A stretch of 64,000 nucleotides of DNA from Variovorax terrae (GTDB taxonomy: Bacteria; Pseudomonadota; Gammaproteobacteria; Burkholderiales; Burkholderiaceae_C): the NCBI RefSeq assembly GCF_022809125.1, contig NZ_JALGBI010000001.1:372001-436000 (forward strand), read 5' to 3'. The notes under the pieces were generated by a model. The model was not told where the DNA came from and made no database searches. It saw nothing but the letters and a program-made list of their open reading frames with translations. Positions 53,465-62,512 of the stretch are shown here, in pieces (positions within the stretch are counted from its first letter, which is position 1; the number at the start of each line of letters is the position of its first letter). The position numbers and the translations under genes are program-made.

Positions 53465-54277
53465 CTACAGCCCCAGCCACTTGAGCAGTTCGCGCAGCCG
53501 CTGCTCGCTGCCGGTGTCGAAGGCCTGGATGCCGATGGACTTGAGGACGGCCTGGCCGGCCTCGTCCTCGGGCAGGCCCAGCAGGTTTTTCTGGATGGCC
53601 TCGATCTGGGGCGTGGCCAGCTTGCGGTTGGCGATCAGCGGGAAATAGGGCTGCGCCACGCTCTTGTGCAGCACGCGGTGGCCGTCCTTTTCCCATTTTT
53701 TGGCGACGCCCGAGTACGAGGCCACGCCGCCCACGTCGGCAAAGCGGTTCTCCAGGTAGAAGACCACGGCGCCCTGCTCGCGCACGTACTGCACGTTCTC
53801 CCGGGCCAGGTCGATGCCCTGGTCGCGCAGCTCGGCGCGGCAGAACTTGGTCATGTAGGCGGCGGTTTCGGGCAGGGCGATGCGCTTGCCCTTGATCTCG
53901 GCCAGCGACTTGATCGGCGAGTCCTTGGGCACGATGATGTGGCAGCGGCCGTCGGGCCGGGCGCTGGCCACGTAGTGGTAGCCGTAGTCGCGCAGGCCGC
54001 GCGCCGGGTAGTCGCTGGGGCGGGCCATCACGAAGTCGAAGCGGCCGGTCTTCATGCCTTCCTCGAGCGCCGAGAACTCGCGGATGAACACCACGCTGAC
54101 CTTCTGCTTGATGCTTTTGCCGATCACGTCGGCCAGGCCCTGGTACTTGGCGATCACCTGGGCATGGTCCAGGCCGCCGGAGGTGCCCTCGCTCACGCCA
54201 AGAATCAGGCCCTGTGCGGCGCAGGCCCCGCTCAACAGGGTTGCCAGGGCGGCAAGAATTGCACGGATCATGATCAC
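53465..54277 (-). CDS. PhnD-like phosphate/phosphonate-type ABC binding protein
   Basis: 270 residues with a signal peptide (ILAALATLLSGACAAQG) and the PhnD/SsuA-like fold: LILGVSEGTSGGLDHAQVIA, FDFVMARPSDYPARGLRDYG and SLAEIKGKRIALPE. A GTG at 54277 follows GAGGAGG at ideal distance; ATG 54271 is the alternative. No permease or ATPase is adjacent, so it may be an orphan binder or feed a distant system. Convergent with xerC, 3 bases between stops. Confidence 0.85.
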   Translation of the reverse strand: MIMIRAILAALATLLSGACAAQGLILGVSEGTSGGLDHAQVIAKYQGLADVIGKSIKQKVSVVFIREFSALEEGMKTGRFDFVMARPSDYPARGLRDYGYHYVASARPDGRCHIIVPKDSPIKSLAEIKGKRIALPETAAYMTKFCRAELRDQGIDLARENVQYVREQGAVVFYLENRFADVGGVASYSGVAKKWEKDGHRVLHKSVAQPYFPLIANRKLATPQIEAIQKNLLGLPEDEAGQAVLKSIGIQAFDTGSEQRLRELLKWLGL

Positions 54278-54360
54278 GCCACACCTCCTCGCTGAAGATC
54301 CGGCATTCCATCACGAAATCGCCGGACTTCAAAGACGACTAAAGAGGTACTGTGCGAGAC

Positions 54361-56091
54361 CTATTCGCGCAGCGGGAACACGGCGCGCCTGCTGTCGCGC
54401 GGCACGGCGCCCAGCGCGCTGCCCAGCCGCTCCAGCAGCGCGGTGGCGTCGCCGCTGTCCTGCGGCACCCGAGCCCAGACCACGCGCAGCTGCGCCACCC
54501 ATTCGGGCGGTTTGTTGCGAAATGGCATCAGGCAGCGGGCCACCAGGCGCGGCCCGACGGCGGCGGCCTCCTCGGAGGTCAGCGGGCCTTCCACCAGCAT
54601 GCCGAAGCGGTATTCGGACAGGCGCGCCACGCTGTCGATCGAGCGCGCGGTGGCCAGCAGGCGGCCGGCCACGCGCAGCGGCAGCTCCTCGGCCGACTTG
54701 CGGTCGAAGCCGCGCTGGATCTGCTCGATGTTGACGATGTCGATCAGCAGCACCGCGCTCTGGTGGTGCAGCCGCTCGGAGCGCCCGATCATGCGTTGCA
54801 GCCGCTCGGTGAGGACATGCCCGTTGATCAGCCCCGTGGCCGGGTCCATGCGGTCCATGCCGTGGATGCGGCGGTTGTGCTCGCGCCGCTGCTGGCTGCG
54901 CAGCATCAGGATCACCAGCAGCACCGGCAGCTCGAACGCAATGCCGATCTGCATGCCGTACATCGTGGCGAAGCTCACGGGCACCAGCCCGCAGATGCGC
55001 GCAATCGGCAGCGCGGCGGCGCCGATCACGGGCAGCGCTCCCAGCACCAGCCAGGGCGCGAAGCGGTCGCCGCGCCGCCAGCTCCAGAACAGGGCCAGCA
55101 GGCCCGCAACCTGGGTCAGCAGGGTGTAGGGCACCAGCAGCCACAACCGGTGCTGGGGCTCGATCACCATGATGCCGATGGCGACCAGGGCGCCGAGCAC
55201 GGCCAGGCCGATCAGGCCGGCGTGGAAGTGCCGCGAGCGCTCGCGCATGGACACCACGGCCGAGACGAACAGCAGCAGCGAGATCAGCGTCAGCACCGGC
55301 AGCACCAGCGACGAGACGTCGTTCCACCAGGCCAGGCCGGGCCACAGGTGCAGCCCGGCGATGCCGGTCATCGAGGCCTGGGTCAGCGCCATCAGCGCCA
55401 CGCTGGGGGCGTACAGCGCGTAGGCGCGGTCGCGCAGCGACACGGCGCTGAGCGCGGCGAGCAGGGCCGCCAGCCCGGCCAGCCCGAAATAGATGCCCAG
55501 GATCAGCGAGACGCGCTGCTCGTGGTAGCTCAGGTAGCTCTCGCTGACGAACCGCAGCGGCGCGCTGAAACCGTAGGGGTTCTCGATGCGCAGCAGGTAG
55601 CGCCGGGGCGTCTCGGCCGAGAGGGCCACGGGCATCAGCGGATGGCGGTGCGGCACGGGCCAGGTGTTGACGGCCAGGGTGTCGCCGGCGCGCTGCTCGT
55701 CCCACTGGCCCGCGCCATCCTGCCGGTAAAGCGACACGAGGTTGACCGAGGGGTAGGGCAGCTCCAGGTACCAGCGCTCGTTGTCGGGCGACGGCGGGAG
55801 GGTGAAGCGCACCCACAGGGCCTGCCCGGCGGCGAAGGCATAGATGGCGTTGCCGCGGGTGGGCTGCCAGGGCAGGGACGGGTCGCGGTCGACCTGGGCC
55901 GGCTGCGCCTTGCCGCCGGTGTCGATCCAGGCGTCGCCCCAGTCGTCCAGGTTCACGGGCTGGCGCGCGGTGTCCAGCTCCAGCGCCGTGCGCGCGAGGG
56001 CGGAGAGCGACAGCACGGCGCCCAGCAGCAGCACGAATGGCGTCCGCCAGCGTCCGAGGCGCCCGAAACAAATGGATGCTGGTGACCGCAT
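54361..56091 (-). CDS. 7TMR-DISM receptor with a degenerate GGDEF domain
   Basis: 576 residues. A signal anchor precedes an extracellular 7TMR-DISMED2-type beta domain (about 40-185, with ALWVRFTLPPSPDNERWYLE), seven TM helices (about 190-395) and a GGDEF-like domain (about 410-576, with MDPATGLINGHVL and VLLIDIVNIEQIQRGFD). The active site that should read GGDEF is LSEYRFG, so diguanylate cyclase activity is unlikely. It could be a GTP or c-di-GMP sensor, or act through partners (inference). Ribosome site AAGGGGGA. Monocistronic. Confidence 0.87.
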   Translation of the reverse strand: MRSPASICFGRLGRWRTPFVLLLGAVLSLSALARTALELDTARQPVNLDDWGDAWIDTGGKAQPAQVDRDPSLPWQPTRGNAIYAFAAGQALWVRFTLPPSPDNERWYLELPYPSVNLVSLYRQDGAGQWDEQRAGDTLAVNTWPVPHRHPLMPVALSAETPRRYLLRIENPYGFSAPLRFVSESYLSYHEQRVSLILGIYFGLAGLAALLAALSAVSLRDRAYALYAPSVALMALTQASMTGIAGLHLWPGLAWWNDVSSLVLPVLTLISLLLFVSAVVSMRERSRHFHAGLIGLAVLGALVAIGIMVIEPQHRLWLLVPYTLLTQVAGLLALFWSWRRGDRFAPWLVLGALPVIGAAALPIARICGLVPVSFATMYGMQIGIAFELPVLLVILMLRSQQRREHNRRIHGMDRMDPATGLINGHVLTERLQRMIGRSERLHHQSAVLLIDIVNIEQIQRGFDRKSAEELPLRVAGRLLATARSIDSVARLSEYRFGMLVEGPLTSEEAAAVGPRLVARCLMPFRNKPPEWVAQLRVVWARVPQDSGDATALLERLGSALGAVPRDSRRAVFPLRE

Positions 56092-56250
56092 TGCACACTT
56101 CCCCCTTACTGAAGTAAATCACAGGCCCTCTGACGTTCGGGGCCGGGTTGGCGCTTGAGCGTGCGGTTTTTCGCTCTTTCAGGCCGGTTCGCGGCCGTGG
56201 TGTTGCATCCTTGCGACGGCTGGGACCGTGGAGCCTGGATGGCCAGCCGC

Positions 56251-56256
56251 GACAAT
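56251..56256 (+). promoter_or_regulatory. GACAAT -10-like box 7 bases before rlmI ATG
   Basis: GACAAT-AGCCGCC-ATG. No Shine-Dalgarno. Fits the leaderless pattern of pyrC and dapF. Confidence 0.45.
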
Positions 56257-56263
56257 AGCCGCC

Positions 56264-57448
56264 ATGAAAACGATTCGTCTCAAAGACGGCAAGGAACGCT
56301 CCCTGCTGCGCCGCCATCCGTGGGTGTTCGACTCCGCCATCGCCCGGGGCGGCGCCGACGCGGGCGAGACGGTGCGCGTGGAGTCGCACGCGGGCCAGTT
56401 CCTGGCCTGGGCGGCGTTCAGCCCGAGCTCGCGGATCCGGGCCCGGGTCTGGAGCTTCGATGAGGCGCAGCGCATCGATGCGCCGTTTCTGGGTGCCACC
56501 CTCGAACGCTCCATCCGGGCCCGGCGCCGGTTCGACATCCAGAGCGATGGCCTGCGGCTGGTCCATGGCGAGTCCGACGGCCTGCCCGGCCTGATCGTGG
56601 ACCGCTACGGCGACACGCTGGTCGCGCAGTTCCTGTCCAGCGGCGCCGAGCGCTGGAAGGGCGCGCTGGCCGATGCGCTGCTGGCGCAGACCGGCCTGGC
56701 ACGGCTCTACGAGCGCTCCGACGCCAGCGTGCGCACGCTCGAAGGCCTGGCGCCCGCCACCGGCTGGCTGCGCGGCGAGGGCCCGACCGGCCTCACCCTG
56801 CGCGAGCATGACTGGCGCCTGGGCCTGGACATCGCCGAGGGCCACAAGACCGGCTTTTACCTGGACCAGCGCGACAGCCGCCGCAAATTCGCCGACTACG
56901 CGCGCCGCCTGGGCTTTCAGCGCGTGCTCAACTGCTATTGCTACACCGGCGGCTTCACCGTGGCGGCGCTGGCCGGCGGCGCGGCGCATGTGACCTCGAT
57001 CGACTCCTCCGGCCCGGCGCTGGAGCGGGCGCGCGCCAACGTGGCGCTCAACGGCTTCGAGGCCGGCCGCGCCGACTTCCTGGACGCCGACGTGAACGCC
57101 TCGCTGCGCCAGTTCGACAAGGACGGCCGCAGCTTCGACGCCATCGTTCTCGACCCCCCGAAGTTCGCGCCCACGGCGGCGCACGCCGAGCGCGCGGCAC
57201 GCGCCTACAAGGACATCAACCGCCTGGCCTTCAAGCTGCTGGAGCCGGGCGGCGTGCTGTTCACCTATTCCTGCTCGGGCGGCATCGCGCCCGAGCTGTT
57301 CCACAAGATCGTGGCCTCGGCCGGCCTCGACGCAGGCGTGGACGGCTACATCAGCGAACGCATGGAAGGCGCGCCCGACCACCCCATGACCATCACCTTT
57401 CCGGAAGGGGAATACCTCAAGGGGCTGGTGGTTATCCGAAAACCCTGA
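56264..57448 (+). CDS. rlmI: 23S rRNA (cytosine1962-C5)-methyltransferase RlmI-like
   Basis: 394 residues. An N-terminal PUA domain (RLKDGKERSLLRRHPWVFDS) precedes a RlmI central domain (LPGLIVDRYGDTLVAQFLS) and a Rossmann methyltransferase: VLNCYCYTGGFTVAALAGGA (SAM motif I), DAIVLDPPKFAPT (motif IV) and FTYSCSGG (motif VI Cys). It uses SAM to methylate 23S rRNA. Start by the family N-terminus. Confidence 0.92.
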   Translation: MKTIRLKDGKERSLLRRHPWVFDSAIARGGADAGETVRVESHAGQFLAWAAFSPSSRIRARVWSFDEAQRIDAPFLGATLERSIRARRRFDIQSDGLRLVHGESDGLPGLIVDRYGDTLVAQFLSSGAERWKGALADALLAQTGLARLYERSDASVRTLEGLAPATGWLRGEGPTGLTLREHDWRLGLDIAEGHKTGFYLDQRDSRRKFADYARRLGFQRVLNCYCYTGGFTVAALAGGAAHVTSIDSSGPALERARANVALNGFEAGRADFLDADVNASLRQFDKDGRSFDAIVLDPPKFAPTAAHAERAARAYKDINRLAFKLLEPGGVLFTYSCSGGIAPELFHKIVASAGLDAGVDGYISERMEGAPDHPMTITFPEGEYLKGLVVIRKP

Positions 57449-57512
57449 ATTTCAAGCCAAACCGGCCCGATGTCCAGGTGGGGTGGTGATAGTTTGCTAT
57501 TAAAAAAGGAGC
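57449..57512 (+). repeat. Dispersed GTCC/GCTAT element, copy E
   Basis: ATTTCAAGCCAAACCGGCCC, GATGTCCAGGTGGGG, TGGTGATAGTTTGCTAT and TAAAAAAGGAGC. It begins immediately after the rlmI stop codon. Confidence 0.85.
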
Positions 57513-57662
57513 GATCCGGGCCAACGCCTGACAGTCTGCGCACCATGGAACGAGGCGGCCTGTGGCCCATTGAATAGGCCGCTACACTCCCCACCTGTTT
57601 CGCTTTGGACCCGCGGGACGCCGCGCCCCCCGGCGCCGTCCCCCACTGACTGGTAACACCCC

Positions 57663-58721
57663 ATGAGCCTCATTCCCGCCACCATCCTGACCGGCTTCCT
57701 CGGCTCCGGCAAGACCACGCTGCTCAAGCGCGTGCTCACCGAAGCCCACGGCCAGAAAATCGCCGTGATCGAAAACGAATTCGGCGAGGAAAACATCGAC
57801 AGCGACATCCTGGTCACCGAGACCAAGGAACAGATCATCCAGATGAGCAACGGCTGCGTCTGCTGCACCATCCGCGAGGACCTGCGCGCCACGCTGCAGC
57901 TGCTGGCGGCCAAGAAGCGCAAGGGCCTGCTCGACTTCGACCGCGTCATCATCGAGACCACCGGCCTGGCCGACCCCGGCCCGGTGGCGCAGACCTTCTT
58001 CATGGACGACGAGATCGCCGAGAGCTTCCTGCTCGACTCCATCCTGACGCTGGTGGATGCCAAGCACGCGGCCCAGCAGCTCAACGACCGCCAGGAAGCG
58101 CGCCGCCAGGTGGGCTTCGCCGACCAGATCTTCATCAGCAAGACCGACCTGGTGGCCCAGGACGAGACCGAGGCGCTGATGCACCGCCTCAAGCACATGA
58201 ACCCGCGCGCGCCGCAAAAGGCCGTGCATTTCGGCGAGGTGGGCCTGAACGAGGTGTTCGACCTGCGCGGCTTCAACCTCAACGCCAAGCTCGACATCGA
58301 CCCCGACTTCCTCAAGGAAGACGAGCACGATCACGACCACCATGACCACGATCATGAGCACGGCGAGCACTGCGACCACCCCTCGCATGCCCACGAGCAG
58401 CACGGCCACCACCATCACCATGACGACGACGTCAAGAGCTTCGTCTTCAAGTCCGACCGCGCGTTCGACCCGGCCAAGCTCGAGGACTTCCTGGGCGCCA
58501 TCGTCAACATCTACGGCCCGCGCATGCTGCGCTACAAGGGCGTGCTCAACATGAAGGGCACCGACCGCAAGGTGATCTTCCAGGGCGTGCACCAGCTCAT
58601 GGGCAGCGACCTCGGGCCGCAGTGGGCCGAGGGCGAGCCGCGCACCAGCAAGATGGTGTTCATCGGCATCGAGCTGCCGCGGGACATCTTTTTGCAGGGC
58701 ATGGAGCAATGCCTGGTCTGA
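57663..58721 (+). CDS. COG0523 (CobW/ZNG-like) GTPase metallochaperone
   Basis: 352 residues: Walker A LTGFLGSGKTT, the metal-binding CxCC in SNGCVCCTIRED, IETTGLADPGPV (Walker B/Mg), SKTDLV (G4), and a CobW_C domain after residue 255. Between the two lies a His/Asp-rich loop (about 220-258, including HDHDHHDHDHEHGEH and HGHHHHHDDD) suited to zinc. COG0523 proteins deliver metals, often zinc, to client proteins at the cost of GTP. The next gene is a DksA lacking a full zinc finger. No Zur-box was recognised upstream. Confidence 0.9.
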   Translation: MSLIPATILTGFLGSGKTTLLKRVLTEAHGQKIAVIENEFGEENIDSDILVTETKEQIIQMSNGCVCCTIREDLRATLQLLAAKKRKGLLDFDRVIIETTGLADPGPVAQTFFMDDEIAESFLLDSILTLVDAKHAAQQLNDRQEARRQVGFADQIFISKTDLVAQDETEALMHRLKHMNPRAPQKAVHFGEVGLNEVFDLRGFNLNAKLDIDPDFLKEDEHDHDHHDHDHEHGEHCDHPSHAHEQHGHHHHHDDDVKSFVFKSDRAFDPAKLEDFLGAIVNIYGPRMLRYKGVLNMKGTDRKVIFQGVHQLMGSDLGPQWAEGEPRTSKMVFIGIELPRDIFLQGMEQCLV

Positions 58722-58885
58722 ACCCGCCTGGAGGGCCGGATGTGAAGTAAGCTGTCCGTTTTGGGCCGGGAGGGCTGCATGAGTGTCTCGCTTGCGCAAC
58801 TGGCGCGGTTTGTTTTCGGCAAACCGATACAATCGCGCGCCGGTATCGACCCTGAAAACAGGCCCGCAGGGGCCGACAATAGGGG

Positions 58886-58922
58886 TATAACTCGGGTGAG
58901 TGAAGCCCCCCGATCACCCGAG
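58886..58922 (+). promoter_or_regulatory. TATAAC box and 9-bp inverted repeat in the dksA leader
   Basis: TATAAC (58886-58891) is followed directly by CTCGGGTGA (58891-58899), a 14-base loop and TCACCCGAG (58914-58922), a perfect 9-bp stem. Other -10-like boxes lie at 58828 (TACAAT) and 58875 (GACAAT). The repeat could be an operator at the start site or a leader hairpin. Confidence 0.45.
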
Positions 58923-58985
58923 AAGAACCTACCGGACCATGGGGTTCAGGCCCGTCCGACTGCCGGTTCAGCGAGGAGACAGGAA

Positions 58986-60020
58986 GTGAAAGTCCAGCCC
59001 AAGAAGACCAAGCTGCAGGCCAGCACGAAAAAGCCGGTGGTCAAGGCCAAACCGGCGGCCAAGTCGCCGGTCAGGGCACCCGCCAAGGCGGCCAAACCCG
59101 CTGCCAAGCAAACGGCTTCCAAGCCCGTGGCCAAGGCGGCGAAGGCCGTCGCCAAGAAAACAGCCAAGCCTGCCGCCAAGAGCCAGGCCGCCGCCAAACC
59201 GGCGTCCAAGGCCGCCCAGCCCTCCGCCAAGCCTGTTGCCAGGCAGGCGGCGGCACCTGCTCCCAAAGCGAAAGCCACCGGCGCGAAAGCGCCCGTGGTG
59301 CCGGCCAAGTCCAGCATCAAGACGGCCAAGCCGGCTGCTCCGCCCGCCAAAACAGCGCCTGCCAAGGCCGTTGCGGCGCGTCCCGTCCCCGTGGCCGCAC
59401 CCGTTGCGGCGCCTGCTCCGATGGCCAAGACCGGTCGCGGCGCGCGGGGGACTCCTCCAACCCCGCCGGCTCCGGCACCCGTGGTAGCCTCGACCGCTGC
59501 CAAGGCCAGTTACCAACACACCATGTCCTCACCCGTTCTCGTTCCTCCCCCGCAAGTGGCCGTCAAGAAAGACCCCAAGCTCGCCAACAACTGGAAAGCC
59601 AAGACGGCCGAACAGCTGTCCGATGCCGAAGTCCTCGCGATGCCCGACACCGAGTACATGAACGACAAGCAGATGGCGTTCTTCCGCCTCAAGCTCGTGC
59701 AGCTCAAGCAGGAAATCCTCAACAGCGCCGGCGAAACCACCGAGCACCTGCGGGAAGACACCGTCATCGTGCCCGACCCGGCCGACCGCGCCACCATCGA
59801 GGAAGAGCATGCGCTTGAACTGCGCACGCGCGACCGCGAGCGCAAGCTGCTCAAGAAGATCGAGCAGTCGATCGCGCGCATCGACGCCGGCGACTACGGC
59901 TACTGCGATGAAACCGGCGAGCCGATCGGCGTGGGCCGCCTGCTTGCGCGGCCCACGGCCACGCTGTCGCTGGAGGCGCAGCAGCGCCGCGAACTCAAGC
60001 AGAAGATGTTCGGCGACTGA
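58986..60020 (+). CDS. dksA: DksA with an alanine/lysine/proline-rich N-terminal tail
   Basis: 344 residues from GTG 58986, which has AGGAGACAGGAA before it. Residues 1 to about 175 are low-complexity histone H1-like repeats (KPAAK, AKPVAK). The DksA domain follows (about 200-344): MAFFRLKLVQLKQEIL, the coiled-coil tip motif DPADRA (DxxDxA), EERKLLKKIEQSI-type helix, then GYCDETGEPIGVGRLLARP. Only one of the four zinc-finger cysteines remains, as in zinc-independent DksA types. It binds the RNA polymerase secondary channel with ppGpp. An internal ATG at 59523 would give a tail-less 165-residue form. Confidence 0.9.
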   Translation: MKVQPKKTKLQASTKKPVVKAKPAAKSPVRAPAKAAKPAAKQTASKPVAKAAKAVAKKTAKPAAKSQAAAKPASKAAQPSAKPVARQAAAPAPKAKATGAKAPVVPAKSSIKTAKPAAPPAKTAPAKAVAARPVPVAAPVAAPAPMAKTGRGARGTPPTPPAPAPVVASTAAKASYQHTMSSPVLVPPPQVAVKKDPKLANNWKAKTAEQLSDAEVLAMPDTEYMNDKQMAFFRLKLVQLKQEILNSAGETTEHLREDTVIVPDPADRATIEEEHALELRTRDRERKLLKKIEQSIARIDAGDYGYCDETGEPIGVGRLLARPTATLSLEAQQRRELKQKMFGD

Positions 60021-60067
60021 GCCGGCACGCTCGATTTTCAGCCCAGGATCCACCCGGACCCCAGCCC

Positions 60068-61888
60068 ATGGCCAAAGACGACAACGCCGGTTTGCTGTCC
60101 AAGGTAGTGAAGTTCGTCCGCAACCCGACGACGAACTGGGCTGATCTCGACCAGCAGGAGACCGATCGGGAGAGCAACTACAGCAAGCAGATGCTCAAGG
60201 AGATGATCGAGCGCAAGCGGCGCAACGATTTCGTGCGCAAGCGCGAGTTCGACATGCTGCGCAAGATGCGCCGGCGCGAGGCGATGGCAGGGCAGGACCC
60301 GGCCGCCCGCCCCTCCTTCTTCCAGAGCAGCATGCCGTCCAAGCCCGACGACCGGGCCATGACGCTCAAGAAGATCGACGAGATCGAGGCGCAGATGTCC
60401 ATGCAGTGGTGGAAAACCAAGCACGGCGACTCGTCGGTCCGCACGCCCAACTACTCGACGGTCTCCTCCATCTCCGCCGATGCCGGCGAGCAGAGCCGGT
60501 CCTCCACCGCCAACTCCGCCTCGGCGCCGCCGAAGATGGGCAGCATCGGGTACGCCAAGACGGATCCCGCTCCCTTGCTCGCGGCCCGGGTCAAGGCGGC
60601 TTCGCCCGCGACCCTGCCTCCCCACTACGAGAACACCGTGCCGCCCCCGGCCAGGGCGCCGGCCGCCGCCCCGGCGCCGGTGCAGCCGGTGGCTCCGCCG
60701 CCGCCTTCCGCGAACCGGGCAGGGCGCAGCGATCCGCCGCCCAGCGGCTTTTCCCACTCCAAGCTGTTCGCGGTCGAGGTGGACGAAGCCTTCGCCCATG
60801 ACCCGGAGCTCGAAGAAGCCTCCATCCGCTTTGCCAACGGGGACGACGCCGGCGCCGAAGCGGGCCTGCTGGAGGCGCTGGGCGCCCAGGGCACCCGCAG
60901 CGGCCATGACGAAACCTGGCTGACCCTGTTCGACCTGTACCGCGCAACCGGCCAGCATGAGCGCTTCGAAAGCGCCGCCATCGATTTCGCGGGCCGGTTC
61001 AGCCGCTCGGCTCCGCAATGGTTCTCGATTCCGGAGATGGTGGGTCGCATGGCCGCGCCGTCACCGTCGCCTTCTGCCTCCGCCCGGCCGTCGGACTGGG
61101 TCAGCCCGTCGACCTTCGGCACGCAGTCGCTGGCCGCGCTCAACGCGGCCCTGGGCAAGTCGGCGCAGCCCTGGCGGCTGGACTGGTCCAAGCTGGTCGC
61201 CATCGAAGCGGCGGCGGCCGAGCCGCTGCGCAAGCTGTTCGCCGGCTGGGGCGCCCAGCCGGTGCAACTGCGCTTCATCGGCGCCGATCGCCTGGACGAA
61301 GTGCTCAAGAAGGCCACCCCCTCGGGCGACAAGGCGATCCAGCCGGAATGGTGGCGCCTGCGCATGGAAGTGCTGCGCATCATGCACCGGCCCGACGAGT
61401 TCGAACTGGCCGCGCTGGACTACTGCGTCACCTACGAGGTGTCCCCGCCGTCATGGGACAGCGCGCGCTGCGAATACAAGCCGCTGGACAGCGATGGCGG
61501 CTACCTGTCCGGCCACACCCTCATTGGCGAGTCATCGCACGATTCGCTGGCGTTTGGCGCCAGCGACGGCGACGGGGACACGCAGACGGGCCATTCGCAG
61601 CTCTCGCACATCTCGTCCGTGGAACTGGCGGGCCAGATCGTGGGCGACGCCTCGGCCACGCTGGACCGGCTGGAGGCCAAGCTGGCCGGCGCCGATGTCA
61701 TGGTCATTTCGTGCGCCAAGCTGATCCGCGTGGACTTCTCGGCCGCTGGCACCCTGCTGAACTGGGTGACCTCGCGGCAGGCCGAAGGCCGCCAGGTGCA
61801 GTTCAGCGACGTGCATCGCCTGGTGGCGGCCTTCTTCAATGTGATCGGTATCAGCGAGCATTCGCGCGTGGTCACGAGAACGGACTGA
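60068..61888 (+). CDS. Large protein with C-terminal STAS domain
   Basis: 606 residues. The N-terminus is charged and helical (NWADLDQQETDRESNYSKQM, MLRKMRRREAM). The middle (about 110-230) is Ser/Ala/Pro-rich and disordered, then TPR-like helices with FANGDDAGAEAGLLEALGAQ. The C-terminal STAS domain (about 515-606) holds ISCAKLIRVDFSAAGTLLNW and QFSDVHRLVAAFFNVIGI; the Ser phosphosite of anti-sigma antagonists reads as Ser/Ala-Ala-Gly. Possibly MlaB-like or signalling. Function unknown; it sits between dksA and hslVU. Confidence 0.8.
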   Translation: MAKDDNAGLLSKVVKFVRNPTTNWADLDQQETDRESNYSKQMLKEMIERKRRNDFVRKREFDMLRKMRRREAMAGQDPAARPSFFQSSMPSKPDDRAMTLKKIDEIEAQMSMQWWKTKHGDSSVRTPNYSTVSSISADAGEQSRSSTANSASAPPKMGSIGYAKTDPAPLLAARVKAASPATLPPHYENTVPPPARAPAAAPAPVQPVAPPPPSANRAGRSDPPPSGFSHSKLFAVEVDEAFAHDPELEEASIRFANGDDAGAEAGLLEALGAQGTRSGHDETWLTLFDLYRATGQHERFESAAIDFAGRFSRSAPQWFSIPEMVGRMAAPSPSPSASARPSDWVSPSTFGTQSLAALNAALGKSAQPWRLDWSKLVAIEAAAAEPLRKLFAGWGAQPVQLRFIGADRLDEVLKKATPSGDKAIQPEWWRLRMEVLRIMHRPDEFELAALDYCVTYEVSPPSWDSARCEYKPLDSDGGYLSGHTLIGESSHDSLAFGASDGDGDTQTGHSQLSHISSVELAGQIVGDASATLDRLEAKLAGADVMVISCAKLIRVDFSAAGTLLNWVTSRQAEGRQVQFSDVHRLVAAFFNVIGISEHSRVVTRTD

Positions 61889-61948
61889 GCCCGGGTTATT
61901 CGGGGGGCGCCGCCTTGCATTCGTGCAGGCCGTCCCAAGCTGGGAGAC

Positions 61949-62494
61949 ATGGAACAATTTCACGGCACCACCATCGTCAGCGTGCGGCGCAAGACCGCTG
62001 ACGGCTACCAGGTCGCCATCGGCGGCGACGGACAGGTCACGCTCGGCAACATCGTCGTCAAGGGCTCGGCCCGCAAGGTGCGCAAGCTCTACCACGATCA
62101 GGTGCTGGCCGGCTTTGCCGGCGCCACGGCGGATGCCTTCACCCTGTTCGAGCGCTTCGAGGCCAAGCTCGAGAAATACCAGGGCCACCTGGTGCGCGCG
62201 GCCATCGAGCTGACCAAGGACTGGCGCACCGACCGCGTGCTGCGCCGCCTCGAGGCCATGCTGGCCGTGGCGGACAAGGACGCCTCGCTCATCATCACCG
62301 GCAACGGCGATGTGCTGGAGCCCGAGCACGGCATCGTCGCCATCGGCTCCGGCGGCGCCTATGCGCAGGCCGCGGCCAGGGCGCTGCTCGACAACACCGA
62401 GCTGCCGGCGCGCGACATCGTGAAGAAGTCGCTCGAGATCGCCGGCGAGCTGTGCATCTACACCAACATGCACCACACCATCGAGACGCTCTGA
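61949..62494 (+). CDS. hslV: ATP-dependent protease peptidase subunit HslV
   Basis: 181 residues. MEQFHG precedes TTIVSVRRK, so the catalytic Thr becomes N-terminal only after removal of a 6-residue propeptide (cut after Gly). Other marks: [29 protein letters not shown], and [14 protein letters not shown]. With HslU it forms the ClpYQ protease. Separated from hslU by element copy F. Confidence 0.95.
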   Translation: MEQFHGTTIVSVRRKTADGYQVAIGGDGQVTLGNIVVKGSARKVRKLYHDQVLAGFAGATADAFTLFERFEAKLEKYQGHLVRAAIELTKDWRTDRVLRRLEAMLAVADKDASLIITGNGDVLEPEHGIVAIGSGGAYAQAAARALLDNTELPARDIVKKSLEIAGELCIYTNMHHTIETL

Positions 62495-62512
62495 GCCGGC
62501 GGCGCACCCGTT

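Noticed and set aside
57663..58721. Convergent minus-strand gene opposite the GTPase (a long His/Val-rich frame)
   Set aside because: It mirrors the GTPase codons in high-GC DNA; the plus-strand frame carries all family motifs.
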